Positions 1 through 8,012 of a stretch of 47,955 nt of DNA are shown one piece after another. The stretch's first letter is position 1, and every line of letters begins with the position of its first letter. The notes under the pieces were generated by a model. The model ran no database searches, was not told the origin of the DNA, and saw only the letters and a list, made by a program, of their open reading frames with translations. The stretch is from Chitinophaga pinensis. Lineage in GTDB: Bacteria; Bacteroidota; Bacteroidia; 2-12-FULL-35-15. Made by a program: the position numbers and the translations under genes. The stretch is from contig CAMCYR010000001.1 of assembly GCA_945885475.1 (NCBI GenBank), forward strand, positions 1-47,955, given 5' to 3'.

Positions 1-14
1 GGAGATTTTAGGCA

Positions 15-57
15 ACAAAAAAACCGTAAACACCTTTAAATTAAAGGGTTACGGTTC
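15..57 (-). terminator. Rho-independent terminator of tRNA-Leu
   Basis: An interrupted stem (AACCGTAA then CCTTT on one side, AAAGG then TTACGGTT on the other, bases 22-56) is followed on the minus strand by a run of seven T. It lies just downstream of the tRNA-Leu gene and fits as its transcript end. Confidence 0.75.
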
Positions 58-65
58 TATTTTGT

Positions 66-146
66 GCGGATGAAGGGACTCGAACCCCCACGCCTTGCGG
101 CACCAGATCCTAAGTCTGGCGCGGCTGCCAATTACGCCACATCCGC
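66..146 (-). tRNA. tRNA-Leu (anticodon UAG)
   Basis: Read on the minus strand, 81 bases fold into a cloverleaf. The acceptor stem pairs GCGGATG with its complement at the 3' end. The D arm contains TAATTGGCAG, the anticodon loop CTTAGGA lies in the stem CCAGA/TCTGG, a variable arm follows (TGCCGCAAGGCGT), and the T arm is GGGGGTTCGAGTCCC. The long variable arm and the UAG anticodon identify a leucine tRNA reading CUA-family codons. No 3' CCA is encoded. The first bases of the gene also occur as an upstream duplicate at 225-232. Confidence 0.95.
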
Positions 147-310
147 ATATTTATTTTCAATAAAAAAGGTAATCTAAACTTTAATTGTCGCATCTGCGGT
201 TTTTGCTACATCGCAAAAAATGCAACATCCGCATATTTATTTTCAATAAAAAAGGTAATCTATTCTTTATCTGTCACGGTTGCTGTTTTTGCTACAACGC
301 GAAAAATAGA
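139..310. repeat. 86-bp tandem duplication including the tRNA-Leu 5' end
   Basis: Two adjacent 86-base units (139-224 and 225-310). The first 38 bases of each (139-176 and 225-262) are identical. The remaining 48 bases match at about 35 positions by hand alignment. In minus-strand terms each unit holds the tRNA upstream region and the first eight bases of the tRNA acceptor stem. A third copy is not present: only ACATC recurs at 311. From there to the next gene (about 311-556) I see no gene, only AT-rich sequence with one promoter-like box. Confidence 0.85.
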
Positions 311-532
311 ACATCAACCTTTAATAATCAATCGGACGGCAAAGATATGATTTTTATTAAAATGGCGCATTGTTTTTTATATTTTTTAAAAATCATTCTA
401 AACCAAAGCTTTAAATCAAGAAGAAAACCTAAAACAGATGGGAAACGGATTGATTGATGAAAGCAAATTAAAATCAGGCTAACATATCAACAACCGTTGA
501 TAACATAATTAGCGAGCATTTAAATAATGTTT

Positions 533-540
533 TATTTTTG
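533..540 (+). promoter_or_regulatory. Bacteroidota -7 box (TATTTTTG)
   Basis: TATTTTTG fits TAnnTTTG exactly, and transcription would start near 545-548. No clear TTTG lies 19-22 bases upstream, so this is a half-supported promoter. A start here excludes the possible upstream ATG at 527 and supports the ATG at 557 for the flavin reductase gene. Confidence 0.4.
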
Positions 541-556
541 TTGTAGAATATATATT

Positions 557-1456
557 ATGCTGACGATCGACCCAAAAGAAGTTTCAATACCTGTTTTACA
601 CAGCTACCTGCTGGGTGCCGTTGCCCCACGCCCTATTGCATTTGCCAGCACAATTGATAAAAATGGAAATCCGAATTTAGCTCCTTTTAGTTTCTTCAAT
701 GTTTTTAGCGCCAATCCTCCTATTGCAATATTTTCTCCCGCAAGAAGCGGAAGAACGGGAATTACAAAACATACCTACAATAACGTAAAAGAAGTTCCTG
801 AAGTAGTTATAAACATGGTAAGTTACGATATGGTGCAGCAGATGAGCCTTGCAAGTACCGAGTACCCTGAAGGAACAAATGAGTTTACCAAAGCGGGATT
901 TACTCAACTTGCATCAGAAAGAATAAAACCATTCAGGGTAAAAGAGTCACCTGCACAGCTCGAATGCATTGTAAAAGAAGTGATTGAACTAGGAGACAAA
1001 GGTGGTGCGGGAAACCTGATCATCTGCGAGGTAGTATTAATGCATATCAGCGAAAACGTGCTTGACGCAAATAAACAAATCGACCCGAATAAAATAGATC
1101 TGGTAGCCAGAATGGGTGGAAACTGGTACAGCAGATCAAACGGAAGCGCCTTGTTTGAAGTTGCAAAACCACTCTTAAATTTAGGGATTGGTGTAGATCA
1201 ATTACCTGATTTTATTCGCAACTCAGCCGTTTTGACGGGAAACAATTTAGGACAACTCGGTAATATCGAGAAAATACCTTCCGAAATGGATGTGATTTCT
1301 TACAAAAATTCAGGTGCAATCAATGAGGCTTTTAAAGTATATGGCAAAAACCTAGATCGCCCAGACGATCAGTTGCACCATATTGCAAAAGAATTATTAG
1401 ACAATAATAAAGTGGAAGAAGCTTGGAAGGTTTTACTATCTTTCCAACATCAATAA
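557..1456 (+). CDS. Flavin reductase-like (FMN-binding split barrel) protein
   Basis: A 299-residue protein of the flavin reductase-like family, probably binding FMN in the cytoplasm. It starts MLTIDPKEV and carries the family's early signature GAVAPRPIAFAST (about residues 19-31), followed by GNPNLAPFSFFNVFSANPP, the stretch around the flavin phosphate in this family. Members either reduce free flavin for a partner oxygenase or act as stand-alone flavoproteins; nothing here names the substrate. The C-terminal 90 or so residues extend beyond the basic barrel and end in a short helical tail. I chose the ATG at 557 over an in-frame ATG at 527 because a TAnnTTTG box lies between them and the 10 added residues look unlike this family. 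The gene is followed 38 bases later by the DUF3127 gene and may share its transcript. Confidence 0.85.
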   Translation: MLTIDPKEVSIPVLHSYLLGAVAPRPIAFASTIDKNGNPNLAPFSFFNVFSANPPIAIFSPARSGRTGITKHTYNNVKEVPEVVINMVSYDMVQQMSLASTEYPEGTNEFTKAGFTQLASERIKPFRVKESPAQLECIVKEVIELGDKGGAGNLIICEVVLMHISENVLDANKQIDPNKIDLVARMGGNWYSRSNGSALFEVAKPLLNLGIGVDQLPDFIRNSAVLTGNNLGQLGNIEKIPSEMDVISYKNSGAINEAFKVYGKNLDRPDDQLHHIAKELLDNNKVEEAWKVLLSFQHQ

Positions 1457-1494
1457 GAATCAATTAAAGTAATAACTATATAAACAAAAGCAAA

Positions 1495-1860
1495 ATGGAC
1501 ATCACAGGGATCTTAAAAGTAAAAAGCGAAACGCAACAAGTATCTGAAAAATTCAAAAAAAGAGAATTTGTTTTAACAGACAATTCTTCTCAATATCCGC
1601 AACACATTTCGTTTGCACTAACGCAGGATAAATGCAACTTAATTGACAACTACGCTGTTGGAGCTGAAATTAAAGTTCATTTTAATTTACGTGGTCGCGA
1701 ATGGACGAGCCCGAAGAATGAAGTAAAATATTTCAATACGCTAGAAGCATGGAGAATTGAAGGAAGCACAGCTGGTGTAAGTAACGCACCTTCTAACGAC
1801 ATGAGTGGTGTTGCTGAAACATTTACTGCTGCTACACAAGAAGACGATCTTCCTTTTTAA
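1495..1860 (+). CDS. DUF3127 protein with SSB-like acidic C-terminal tip
   Basis: A 121-residue protein of the DUF3127 family, common in Bacteroidota. Residues 1-90 form a compact domain (MDITGILKVKSETQQVSEKF, then KREFVLTDNSSQYPQ and EIKVHFNLRGREW) with the strand pattern of an OB fold. The last 30 residues are low-complexity (Ser, Ala, Thr, Asn) and end EDDLPF. An acidic linker ending in Asp-Asp-x-Pro-Phe is the tail by which single-stranded DNA-binding protein recruits repair enzymes, so an SSB-like role in DNA metabolism is a reasonable inference. No function is established for the family to my knowledge. Only 38 bases separate it from the upstream flavin reductase gene. A strong hairpin ends it. 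Confidence 0.85.
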   Translation: MDITGILKVKSETQQVSEKFKKREFVLTDNSSQYPQHISFALTQDKCNLIDNYAVGAEIKVHFNLRGREWTSPKNEVKYFNTLEAWRIEGSTAGVSNAPSNDMSGVAETFTAATQEDDLPF

Positions 1861-1874
1861 GAAAAAAGAGTAAA

Positions 1875-1918
1875 AAAGAAAGCGTCATACAAAAATTGTA
1901 TGACGCTTTCTTTTTTTT
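1875..1918. terminator. Bidirectional terminator between convergent genes
   Basis: A long perfect stem (AAGAAAGCGTCATACAA paired with TTGTATGACGCTTTCTT) around a short loop, with A and T runs on the two sides. It separates the DUF3127 gene on the plus strand from the ABC permease gene on the minus strand and can serve both. Confidence 0.9.
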
Positions 1919-1932
1919 AAATGACCAATATA

Positions 1933-3180
1933 TTAATACATGATCTGATCATCATCCACGGATTTTGTATCCAATGAATCGCGCAAACCATTACCCAAAA
2001 GAACGAATGCTAATACCATCAACATAATTGCCATGCCGGGAAGGAAAGCAAGGTAAGGAGCATCTCCAATAATATATCCGCGATGTGCATTGATCATTGC
2101 ACCCCAGGACGCAGTGGGCGGCTGTGCTCCGATTCCAAGAAAACTCAATCCTGCTTCAATTAAAATAGCAGAAGCAAAGTTAGCGGCAGAAATAACAATC
2201 ACTGGTCCCATTACATTCGGTAAAACATGTCGCATGATAATCCTGTAATTTGTAAATCCGAGTGCCCGTCCTGCTTCAATAAATTCTTTTTCACGCAAAC
2301 TCATAACTTGTCCGCGAATTACACGCGCTACTTCAACCCACATTGTTAAACCAACGGCAACAAAAACCTGCCAAAAACCCTTACCTAATGCAAGCGTAAT
2401 AGCAATTACCAGTAATAATGTAGGTATTGACCAAACTACGTTAATGATCCAAATGATCACATCATCCACTCTTCCTCTATAAAATCCCGCCAAAGCACCC
2501 ATTAAAAGCCCAATCACTACCGAAATAAAAACAGAAATAAATCCAACAGAAAATGAAACGCGGGTTCCGATAATCAACCTGCTCAATAAATCTCTCCCGG
2601 CAGGATCGGTACCTAAAATATAGTTGCGGGTAACAATGTAATTCTTCTCAACTTCTGCGCGTAATTCAACTACTGTTTTTCTGATTTTGGTATCGCTGCC
2701 AAACTCATAGAACTCGGTATACCCTTCTTCTAAATTATTAACGATGGGAGTATTATAATCAATGGCATAAACTGCATCCGCCAAGTTGTAATTAATATCT
2801 GTACCTCGCCGTTTTTCATCACCGGTATATTCCCGGACAACAATATCATTTCCCTCAAAATGATAATCGGAAAATGGAATCGATCTAAAATCACTCACTT
2901 CACCGTAGATCATTTTAGTGAAAAAACTTACAGCATGTGTTGGCTCATTTTTACGGGTGCGCAACATTTTGATTTCAAATCCGGGTGGCTTTTTAGAAAG
3001 TTCCAGCAATTGATCGTTAGCATCAGGAGTAGAATCAGGAGTAATAGCAAACCCAAGAATGGCCATGATCATACATAAAATAATCACAATCAAACCGAAC
3101 ATCGACAGCTTATTCTTTTTCAAGCGCTGCCAGGCGAAGTAGGAAAGGGAGTGAGAATATGAATCATCTTTTTTAGCCAT
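1933..3180 (-). CDS. OppC/DppC-type ABC transporter permease, enlarged
   Basis: A 415-residue inner-membrane permease of the peptide/nickel ABC importer type. It has an N-terminal cytoplasmic leader, TM1 at about residues 23-46, a large extracytoplasmic segment, and then the permease core opening with GTDPAGRDLLSRLIIGTRVS. The EAA loop that contacts the ATPase is EAGRALGFTNYRIIMRHVLP. Typical DppC proteins are near 300 residues; the excess lies between TM1 and the core, roughly residues 50-185. Its usual partners (second permease, ATPases, binding protein) are not in this window, so the substrate is unknown. It is the last gene of a minus-strand operon, starting three bases after the glycosyltransferase stop codon. 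Confidence 0.9.
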   Translation of the reverse strand: MAKKDDSYSHSLSYFAWQRLKKNKLSMFGLIVIILCMIMAILGFAITPDSTPDANDQLLELSKKPPGFEIKMLRTRKNEPTHAVSFFTKMIYGEVSDFRSIPFSDYHFEGNDIVVREYTGDEKRRGTDINYNLADAVYAIDYNTPIVNNLEEGYTEFYEFGSDTKIRKTVVELRAEVEKNYIVTRNYILGTDPAGRDLLSRLIIGTRVSFSVGFISVFISVVIGLLMGALAGFYRGRVDDVIIWIINVVWSIPTLLLVIAITLALGKGFWQVFVAVGLTMWVEVARVIRGQVMSLREKEFIEAGRALGFTNYRIIMRHVLPNVMGPVIVISAANFASAILIEAGLSFLGIGAQPPTASWGAMINAHRGYIIGDAPYLAFLPGMAIMLMVLAFVLLGNGLRDSLDTKSVDDDQIMY

Positions 3181-3183
3181 TCG

Positions 3184-4338
3184 TTAATTTGTTTTGCGAC
3201 CTTTCCACTCATATTTTCCTACTGAACCAATAAAACCAAACAAAACAACATAAATCATATAAATGATTTGCTCGGGTATGAATAAAAGTAGAAAACGTTT
3301 CTTATCAAAGAAAGAAGCAGATAAAAATAATAACAAAAAGTCAATAAAGCATTTTATTCCGAAAAGAATAAGACATATTTCTATATACACTGGATAAACG
3401 GCACTGTTTTTAAAGCAAATACTACCAAAAAGTGGAGCAAAGAGAAGATAAAAGTTGAAAAGATAAATAAGTAGTGCCACAGCTTTCGTTTCCGTATTTA
3501 AGACTAAAAAACCTTTGGAAGCCCATCTTTTACGCTGCTGAAAAAAAGCTTCAATTGTGTTTACAGCTTTTGTATAAACGATCGCCTCTTTGCTTTTCAA
3601 AAAAAGTACTCCTTGTGGATAACTCTTTTTAATCTTATACATCAACAAAACATCATCACCGGAGGCTTTTTCGTCAGTTATTGAATAACCACCCACCTCA
3701 TTAAAAACCTCTTTTTGATAACACAGATTTGCACCATTACACATTATTGCCTTCGAATAATACAGAGATGCGCCGCCACAAGCCATCAATGCCATAAACT
3801 CCAGACTTTGCATTTTCTCAAATAAACTATTTTCCTTCCTGAAAGCTACTGGTGCGACAATCATCTTCGCATTTGTTTTAACATAAAATGAAACAAAAGA
3901 GGCCAGCCAGTTTGTTTCCATTTGACAATCAGCATCCGTTGTAACGATCAGTTTTCCTCTTGCAATCGATATAGCATGCGTGACAGCCTGTTTTTTTCCA
4001 ATGAAATCCGCTTGTAATTGTACACATTTTATTTGATGGAATTTCTTAGCATATTCTGTAGCAATTTTGAACGTTGAATCTTCCGAATGATCGTCAACAA
4101 TTATCAGTTCAAACATTTCAGATGGATAATTTTGTGCTAGAACCGCATCGATACAGCGCGCAATATTTTCCTCTTCGTTTCGGGCTGCAACAATTACACT
4201 CACAAAAACTGGCACATCTGAAATCAATCTTTCTTCTTTCATTTTTATCCAGGCAAAGCAATAGCTTGCTATCAAAAGAAGATAGAGTGAACACAGAAGG
4301 ATACCAATCAATAAAACAAGTGTCAACAAAAATTCCAT
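3184..4338 (-). CDS. Membrane glycosyltransferase family 2
   Basis: A 384-residue GT-A fold glycosyltransferase with an N-terminal membrane helix (about residues 4-30) and two or three C-terminal helices after residue 285. Family motifs are all visible: VSVIVAARNEEENI (46-59), VDDHSEDST (81-89), the metal-binding DAD (135-137), GDD (227-229) and the QQRKRW acceptor/processive-type motif (267-272). It should transfer a sugar from a nucleotide or lipid-linked donor at the cytoplasmic membrane face. The product is not identifiable. It begins one base after the stop of the flippase-like gene, so the two are surely co-transcribed and probably work on the same membrane lipid or glycan. Confidence 0.9.
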   Translation of the reverse strand: MEFLLTLVLLIGILLCSLYLLLIASYCFAWIKMKEERLISDVPVFVSVIVAARNEEENIARCIDAVLAQNYPSEMFELIIVDDHSEDSTFKIATEYAKKFHQIKCVQLQADFIGKKQAVTHAISIARGKLIVTTDADCQMETNWLASFVSFYVKTNAKMIVAPVAFRKENSLFEKMQSLEFMALMACGGASLYYSKAIMCNGANLCYQKEVFNEVGGYSITDEKASGDDVLLMYKIKKSYPQGVLFLKSKEAIVYTKAVNTIEAFFQQRKRWASKGFLVLNTETKAVALLIYLFNFYLLFAPLFGSICFKNSAVYPVYIEICLILFGIKCFIDFLLLFLSASFFDKKRFLLLFIPEQIIYMIYVVLFGFIGSVGKYEWKGRKTN

Positions 4339-4339
4339 T

Positions 4340-5299
4340 TTATCTATTAAAAAATCTCAACTGCCAAATAAAAGGTGAACCGAACAGCGCAGGAACCGCA
4401 AGGTTAATGATCCATAAAAAAAGTGATGCGGCCAAAATAGAGGAGTTTGCTGAAGAAATCGTCCCAAAAAAACAGACAGCAACCCCAGCTCTCACAGCAA
4501 TTTCAGTAAGTGCAAAGGTTGGAATTGCAGATGTAACTAAAAAAGTAAGTGCAATTAATGAAAACAGCACTACCGGACCTCCGTTGATTCCGAAGAGCCT
4601 GAGTGCAAAATAATATTGAAATGAAAAAACAATATACCGAATGATGGATAAACAAAATACCGCATTCAATTCATTTAGTGTATAGCGTTTGAATGTCTCC
4701 ATGTATTTAGCAATTGTCAGATAGAAGATCTTTCTTTTTATAATAACAAAAGCGATGATAACAACAACAGCGACTAAAACTACCAGAAGAAGAAAAAAAT
4801 AATCTTCAGAAAAAAATTGTTGCATATCAAAAAAATCAAAATACTTTTTTTCCAAAATAAAAAAGCCAAGAATACCAGCTAGAATCGTGACAAAGAGTTG
4901 TATAAAACTACCAATCAAACTTCTTATTGTTGCTTGAATTTTATCCGCCTTTTCTAAAAAAAAAACCCGGCCAACAAACTCACCTACTCTATTCGGAGTA
5001 TAAATACTAACAGTAACTCCAGAAAAAACAGCCTTGAGAGAAGCAGAAAAAGTAATCTTCTCCAGCGGTGCGATCAGCAGTTTCCATTTTATTGCCTCCA
5101 AACTCCAATTTAAAAACATGAAGACAATTATTGCAATTGTAAAAAACCTGTTTTCTGCTGAAAACAAAACCGGTAAGTCAAAATCCACAGGAGTATCTTT
5201 GAGCCTTTTCCAGATAAAATAAAATGAAAAAAATAAAATAGCACTCTTTATAAAAAGACTTATAACTTTGTAAAAAGGCTTATTTTCAGGTACGGTCAT
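4340..5299 (-). CDS. Flippase-like (LPG synthase TM region/UPF0104) membrane protein
   Basis: A 319-residue polytopic protein with about eight hydrophobic helices. It resembles the membrane half of lysylphosphatidylglycerol synthase (the 'flippase-like' or UPF0104 family). The conserved segment TPNRVGEFVGRVFFLEK at about residues 105-121 is typical. Related proteins move lipids or lipid-linked sugars across the membrane, but none of that is proven for stand-alone bacterial members. It is the first gene of the minus-strand operon with the glycosyltransferase and permease. It contains a T10 run (plus-strand A10 at 4956-4965) in its coding sequence, a potential slippage or sequencing-error site, though the frame is intact. 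Confidence 0.8.
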   Translation of the reverse strand: MTVPENKPFYKVISLFIKSAILFFSFYFIWKRLKDTPVDFDLPVLFSAENRFFTIAIIVFMFLNWSLEAIKWKLLIAPLEKITFSASLKAVFSGVTVSIYTPNRVGEFVGRVFFLEKADKIQATIRSLIGSFIQLFVTILAGILGFFILEKKYFDFFDMQQFFSEDYFFLLLVVLVAVVVIIAFVIIKRKIFYLTIAKYMETFKRYTLNELNAVFCLSIIRYIVFSFQYYFALRLFGINGGPVVLFSLIALTFLVTSAIPTFALTEIAVRAGVAVCFFGTISSANSSILAASLFLWIINLAVPALFGSPFIWQLRFFNR

Positions 5300-5379
5300 T
5301 CTTCAACAATATTAGCAAAAAGAGTGCTTACTATCACCAATGAAATACGAATCTTAGACAAAAATACGAATTAGCAATC

Positions 5380-5934
5380 GTGAACACAGCCGACAAAATA
5401 ATACTGGGAATCGATCCGGGAACTAATATCCTGGGATACGGACTTATTCACGTGAAGGGCACGAAGATGGAACTTATTGTAATGGGTGTATTGCGGCTTG
5501 AAAAAATAAAAGATCCTGCATTAAAACTGAAAAAAATTTTTGAACGGGTTGTTTCTTTGATCGAAGAATATAAACCGGAAGAGTTGGCGATCGAAGCACC
5601 ATTTTTCGGTAAAAATGTGCAATCTATGCTAAAGCTTGGCAGAGCTCAAGGCGTAGCAATTGCAGGCGCTTTATCAAGAGATTTGACAGTAAACGAATAT
5701 TCTCCCAAAAAGATAAAGCAGTCCATTACGGGAAGCGGAAATGCCTCAAAAGAGCAGGTAGCTGCAATGCTGAAGACATTATTAAATTTTAAAGAAACTC
5801 CGGAATTTCTAGATGCCACTGATGGACTGGCAGCTGCTGTTTGTCATCATTTCCAACGAAAACCCGGCACCGCAACAAAATCCTATACAGGCTGGAAGGC
5901 TTTCCTCGCAGAGAACCCTGATAAAAAAGGTTAA
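5380..5934 (+). CDS. ruvC: Holliday junction resolvase RuvC
   Basis: A 184-residue crossover-junction endodeoxyribonuclease that cuts four-way junctions made by RecA and moved by RuvAB. The RNase H-like fold and all four acidic catalytic residues are visible: Asp12 in GIDPGT, Glu72 in IEAPFFGKN, and Asp145 and Asp148 in [12 protein letters not shown]. The glycine-rich [10 protein letters not shown] stretch (118-127) is also typical. The start is GTG at 5380, the only reasonable start before GIDPGT. It lies divergent from the flippase operon, with about 80 bases between them, and is convergent with the HIT gene, whose stop codon lies three bases after its own. No ruvA or ruvB is next to it. 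Confidence 0.97.
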   Translation: MNTADKIILGIDPGTNILGYGLIHVKGTKMELIVMGVLRLEKIKDPALKLKKIFERVVSLIEEYKPEELAIEAPFFGKNVQSMLKLGRAQGVAIAGALSRDLTVNEYSPKKIKQSITGSGNASKEQVAAMLKTLLNFKETPEFLDATDGLAAAVCHHFQRKPGTATKSYTGWKAFLAENPDKKG

Positions 5935-5937
5935 AAA

Positions 5938-6330
5938 TTACAGCTTCGCTTTAATCTTTTCAGCAACAGCGCTTAACTCTTCTGGGCTCGGTTTTATTTT
6001 CGGCTGAGTAAAATTCACATCGTTAGCAGTGTTCATTGGTACCAAATGAATATGCGCATGTGGAACTTCCAACCCAATCACAGCAAGCCCGATGCGCTTA
6101 CAAACAATTGCTGCCTTTTGAGCTTTTGCAATTTTTTTTGCAAACAGCATCATTGCGGAAAGTTCAGCATCTTCTATGTCAAAAATGTAATCTATTTCTT
6201 TCTTCGGAACCACTAGAACGTGTCCGTGTACAAGCGGAAAAACATCCAAAAAAGCTAAAAACTGATCTGTTTCAGCAATTTTGTAACAAGGGATTTCTCC
6301 GGTAATTATTTTAGTAAAAATACTTGACAT
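5938..6330 (-). CDS. HIT family hydrolase
   Basis: A 130-residue histidine-triad protein starting MSSIFTKIITGEIP, with the catalytic triad HAHIHLVPM at residues 91-99. HIT proteins of this length (HinT-like) hydrolyse or transfer nucleoside monophosphates from nucleotide conjugates. An in-frame ATG 30 bases upstream would overlap greA and add residues not found in the family, so I use the ATG at 6328-6330. It follows greA on the same strand with four bases between stop and start, which suggests one transcript. Confidence 0.92.
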   Translation of the reverse strand: MSSIFTKIITGEIPCYKIAETDQFLAFLDVFPLVHGHVLVVPKKEIDYIFDIEDAELSAMMLFAKKIAKAQKAAIVCKRIGLAVIGLEVPHAHIHLVPMNTANDVNFTQPKIKPSPEELSAVAEKIKAKL

Positions 6331-6334
6331 GATT

Positions 6335-6805
6335 TTAGCGGGAAAGTTCAATAATTTCAAACTTCATTACTCCGGAAGGGACGGTTATATCGGCCATATC
6401 GCCCACTTTTTTTCCTAAAAGTCCTTTACCAATAGGAGAATCTACAGAAATTTTTCCAGCTTTGAGATCAGCTTCATTCTCTGCTACAAGGGTATATGTC
6501 ATTGTTGATCCAGTTACCACATTTTTAATTTTCACTTTCGAAAGAATAAGTACTTTCGTCATATCCAATGTAGATTCATCAATTAAGCGTGCATTACTCA
6601 ACACCTCTTCCATTTTAGAGATCTTAAGTTCTAATAATCCTTGCGCTTCCTTCGCTGCGTCATATTCAGCATTTTCAGAAAGATCGCCTTTATCTCTTGC
6701 TTCCGCTATCTGTTTCGAAATATAAGAACGATCATGCACCTTTAATTGGTGTAATTCTTCCTTTAGTTTCTTTAATCCTTCTTCAGTAAAATAAGAAATT
6801 GACAT
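6335..6805 (-). CDS. greA: Transcription elongation factor GreA
   Basis: A 156-residue GreA/GreB-family factor. The N-terminal half is a coiled coil (residues 8-75) with the GDLSENAEYDAAKEAQ signature whose acidic tip enters the RNA polymerase secondary channel to stimulate cleavage of backtracked RNA. The C-terminal FKBP-like domain contains SPIGKGLLGKKVGD, where Ser-Pro-Ile-Gly is the family hallmark. Length matches E. coli GreA (158). It lies upstream of the HIT gene and probably shares its mRNA. Confidence 0.96.
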   Translation of the reverse strand: MSISYFTEEGLKKLKEELHQLKVHDRSYISKQIAEARDKGDLSENAEYDAAKEAQGLLELKISKMEEVLSNARLIDESTLDMTKVLILSKVKIKNVVTGSTMTYTLVAENEADLKAGKISVDSPIGKGLLGKKVGDMADITVPSGVMKFEIIELSR

Positions 6806-6825
6806 GGTTAAATGTGTTGGTTAAA

Positions 6826-6863
6826 ATAAAAAAGAATCCCGCATTGCTGCGGGACTCTTTTAT
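6826..6863 (-). terminator. Terminator of the PorV-like gene
   Basis: On the minus strand the stem AAAGAGTCCCGC...GCGGGATTCTTT is followed by a T-rich run. It lies after the PorV-like gene and before greA, closing the 15.9-6.9 kb module. Confidence 0.85.
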
Positions 6864-6886
6864 AATACAAATATAATAAAATTTCT

Positions 6887-7966
6887 TTACAAGTTGATAC
6901 GTGCTCCGATTGAGTGAGTTCCTTGGAAAGGATCAGTCGCTCTGTAAGAATAATCTAAACCAAAAGTTGATTTGTTTTTACCGAAAGGAATTTCAACAGT
7001 AAAACCTGCACTTGGTCCGGTGAAAACAGTTGTTCTTTCATCCTTATTTCTAATATCTTTCTCATGGCAATAACCAACGCGAACCATCAACATGTTTCTC
7101 CAAGCATACTCCAAACCAATTTTCAAGTGATTTTTCTCAAAAGAGTTAGACGTAAAAGCACCCATTGCAGTGATTCTATGAGTCTTCATTGAAACACTGT
7201 CTTTCTTTAAATAGAAATCGTATCCACCACCAATATTTAACAAAGAGGGTAATTCGAACTGAGCGGTTCTGTTTTCAACAGTATAAGTTGTTCCAACAGT
7301 ACTTCCCGGAATCGTCGCTTTCATAGATAAACCATCACCGCTGAATTTCATGCGGGGTCCAACATTTTTCAAAGAGATACCAAATTTAATTTGGTTGTAT
7401 TTCCCTGAAACGTATTGAATACCTGCATCAAAAGCAATACCTCTTGCACTAACGTTCGCTGTTTTTTCAGAAATAACTCTTAAGGTTAAGCCACCATAGA
7501 TATTATCAGAGAATCCTTTTGCATAAGACAAGCCGATATTAACAAACTGAGGTGAAAAAGTACCAATACCACCTTCAGGGTTTTCAACTGTTGTGATTTC
7601 GATATCACCAAAATCCATAGACATGATTGACAAACCAATAGCACCTGTTTCACCAACACGCTGAGTTAAACCAAATGAATTGATGTTGATATCAGTCCCT
7701 TTTAACCAATTTGTGCGTGCAAACATCAACTCTGTTTTTTTAGTGAAGGCAGTACCTGCTACATTCAAAAACATTGCTTCCAAACCTTTTGCACCGGCAA
7801 TATTTGCACCAGCCCATCCGGTGCTCCGTGCCCAAGGGTTAATCAACAATTCGGTTGCCCCTGCCTGACCAGCACGATCAGGATTACCTGCTAAAACTTG
7901 ATCTGTTGGAGCTAAAAACAAGCCTATTATGGCAAGAGGTGCTACTATTTTACTATATTTTTTCAT
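6887..7966 (-). CDS. PorV/PorQ family outer-membrane protein
   Basis: A 359-residue predicted beta-barrel protein. A signal peptide (KIVAPLAIIGLFLA, ending near VLAG, residue 27) is followed by AGATELLINPWARSTGWAGA and EAMFLNVAGTAF, the conserved N-terminal region of the PorV/PorQ (UPF0164-like) family. The rest alternates short amphipathic strands and ends in a strand (HSIGARINL) typical of outer-membrane barrels. PorV proper shuttles T9SS cargo to the attachment complex. This copy sits with a T9SS-type cargo protein and a TonB-dependent receptor rather than with T9SS core genes, so I regard it as a dedicated paralogue. It is the last gene of the three-gene module. Confidence 0.85.
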   Translation of the reverse strand: MKKYSKIVAPLAIIGLFLAPTDQVLAGNPDRAGQAGATELLINPWARSTGWAGANIAGAKGLEAMFLNVAGTAFTKKTELMFARTNWLKGTDININSFGLTQRVGETGAIGLSIMSMDFGDIEITTVENPEGGIGTFSPQFVNIGLSYAKGFSDNIYGGLTLRVISEKTANVSARGIAFDAGIQYVSGKYNQIKFGISLKNVGPRMKFSGDGLSMKATIPGSTVGTTYTVENRTAQFELPSLLNIGGGYDFYLKKDSVSMKTHRITAMGAFTSNSFEKNHLKIGLEYAWRNMLMVRVGYCHEKDIRNKDERTTVFTGPSAGFTVEIPFGKNKSTFGLDYSYRATDPFQGTHSIGARINL

Positions 7967-8012
7967 ATCTAAATATTTATGAACTTTGTTCTAATACAAT
8001 TTATTTTTCAGA

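Noticed and set aside
185-457. A 90-codon open frame on the plus strand in the gap behind tRNA-Leu
   Set aside because: It runs through the tandem duplication and AT-rich spacer, has no family resemblance and an odd composition (many Phe, Cys, Lys), and no promoter fits it. Treated as chance.
4956-4965. A run of ten A (T on the coding strand) in the flippase-like gene as a second programmed slippage site
   Set aside because: The frame is intact, the position is within a conserved block rather than at a domain boundary, and a truncated product would have no evident sense. Kept only as a caution for the dnaX case.
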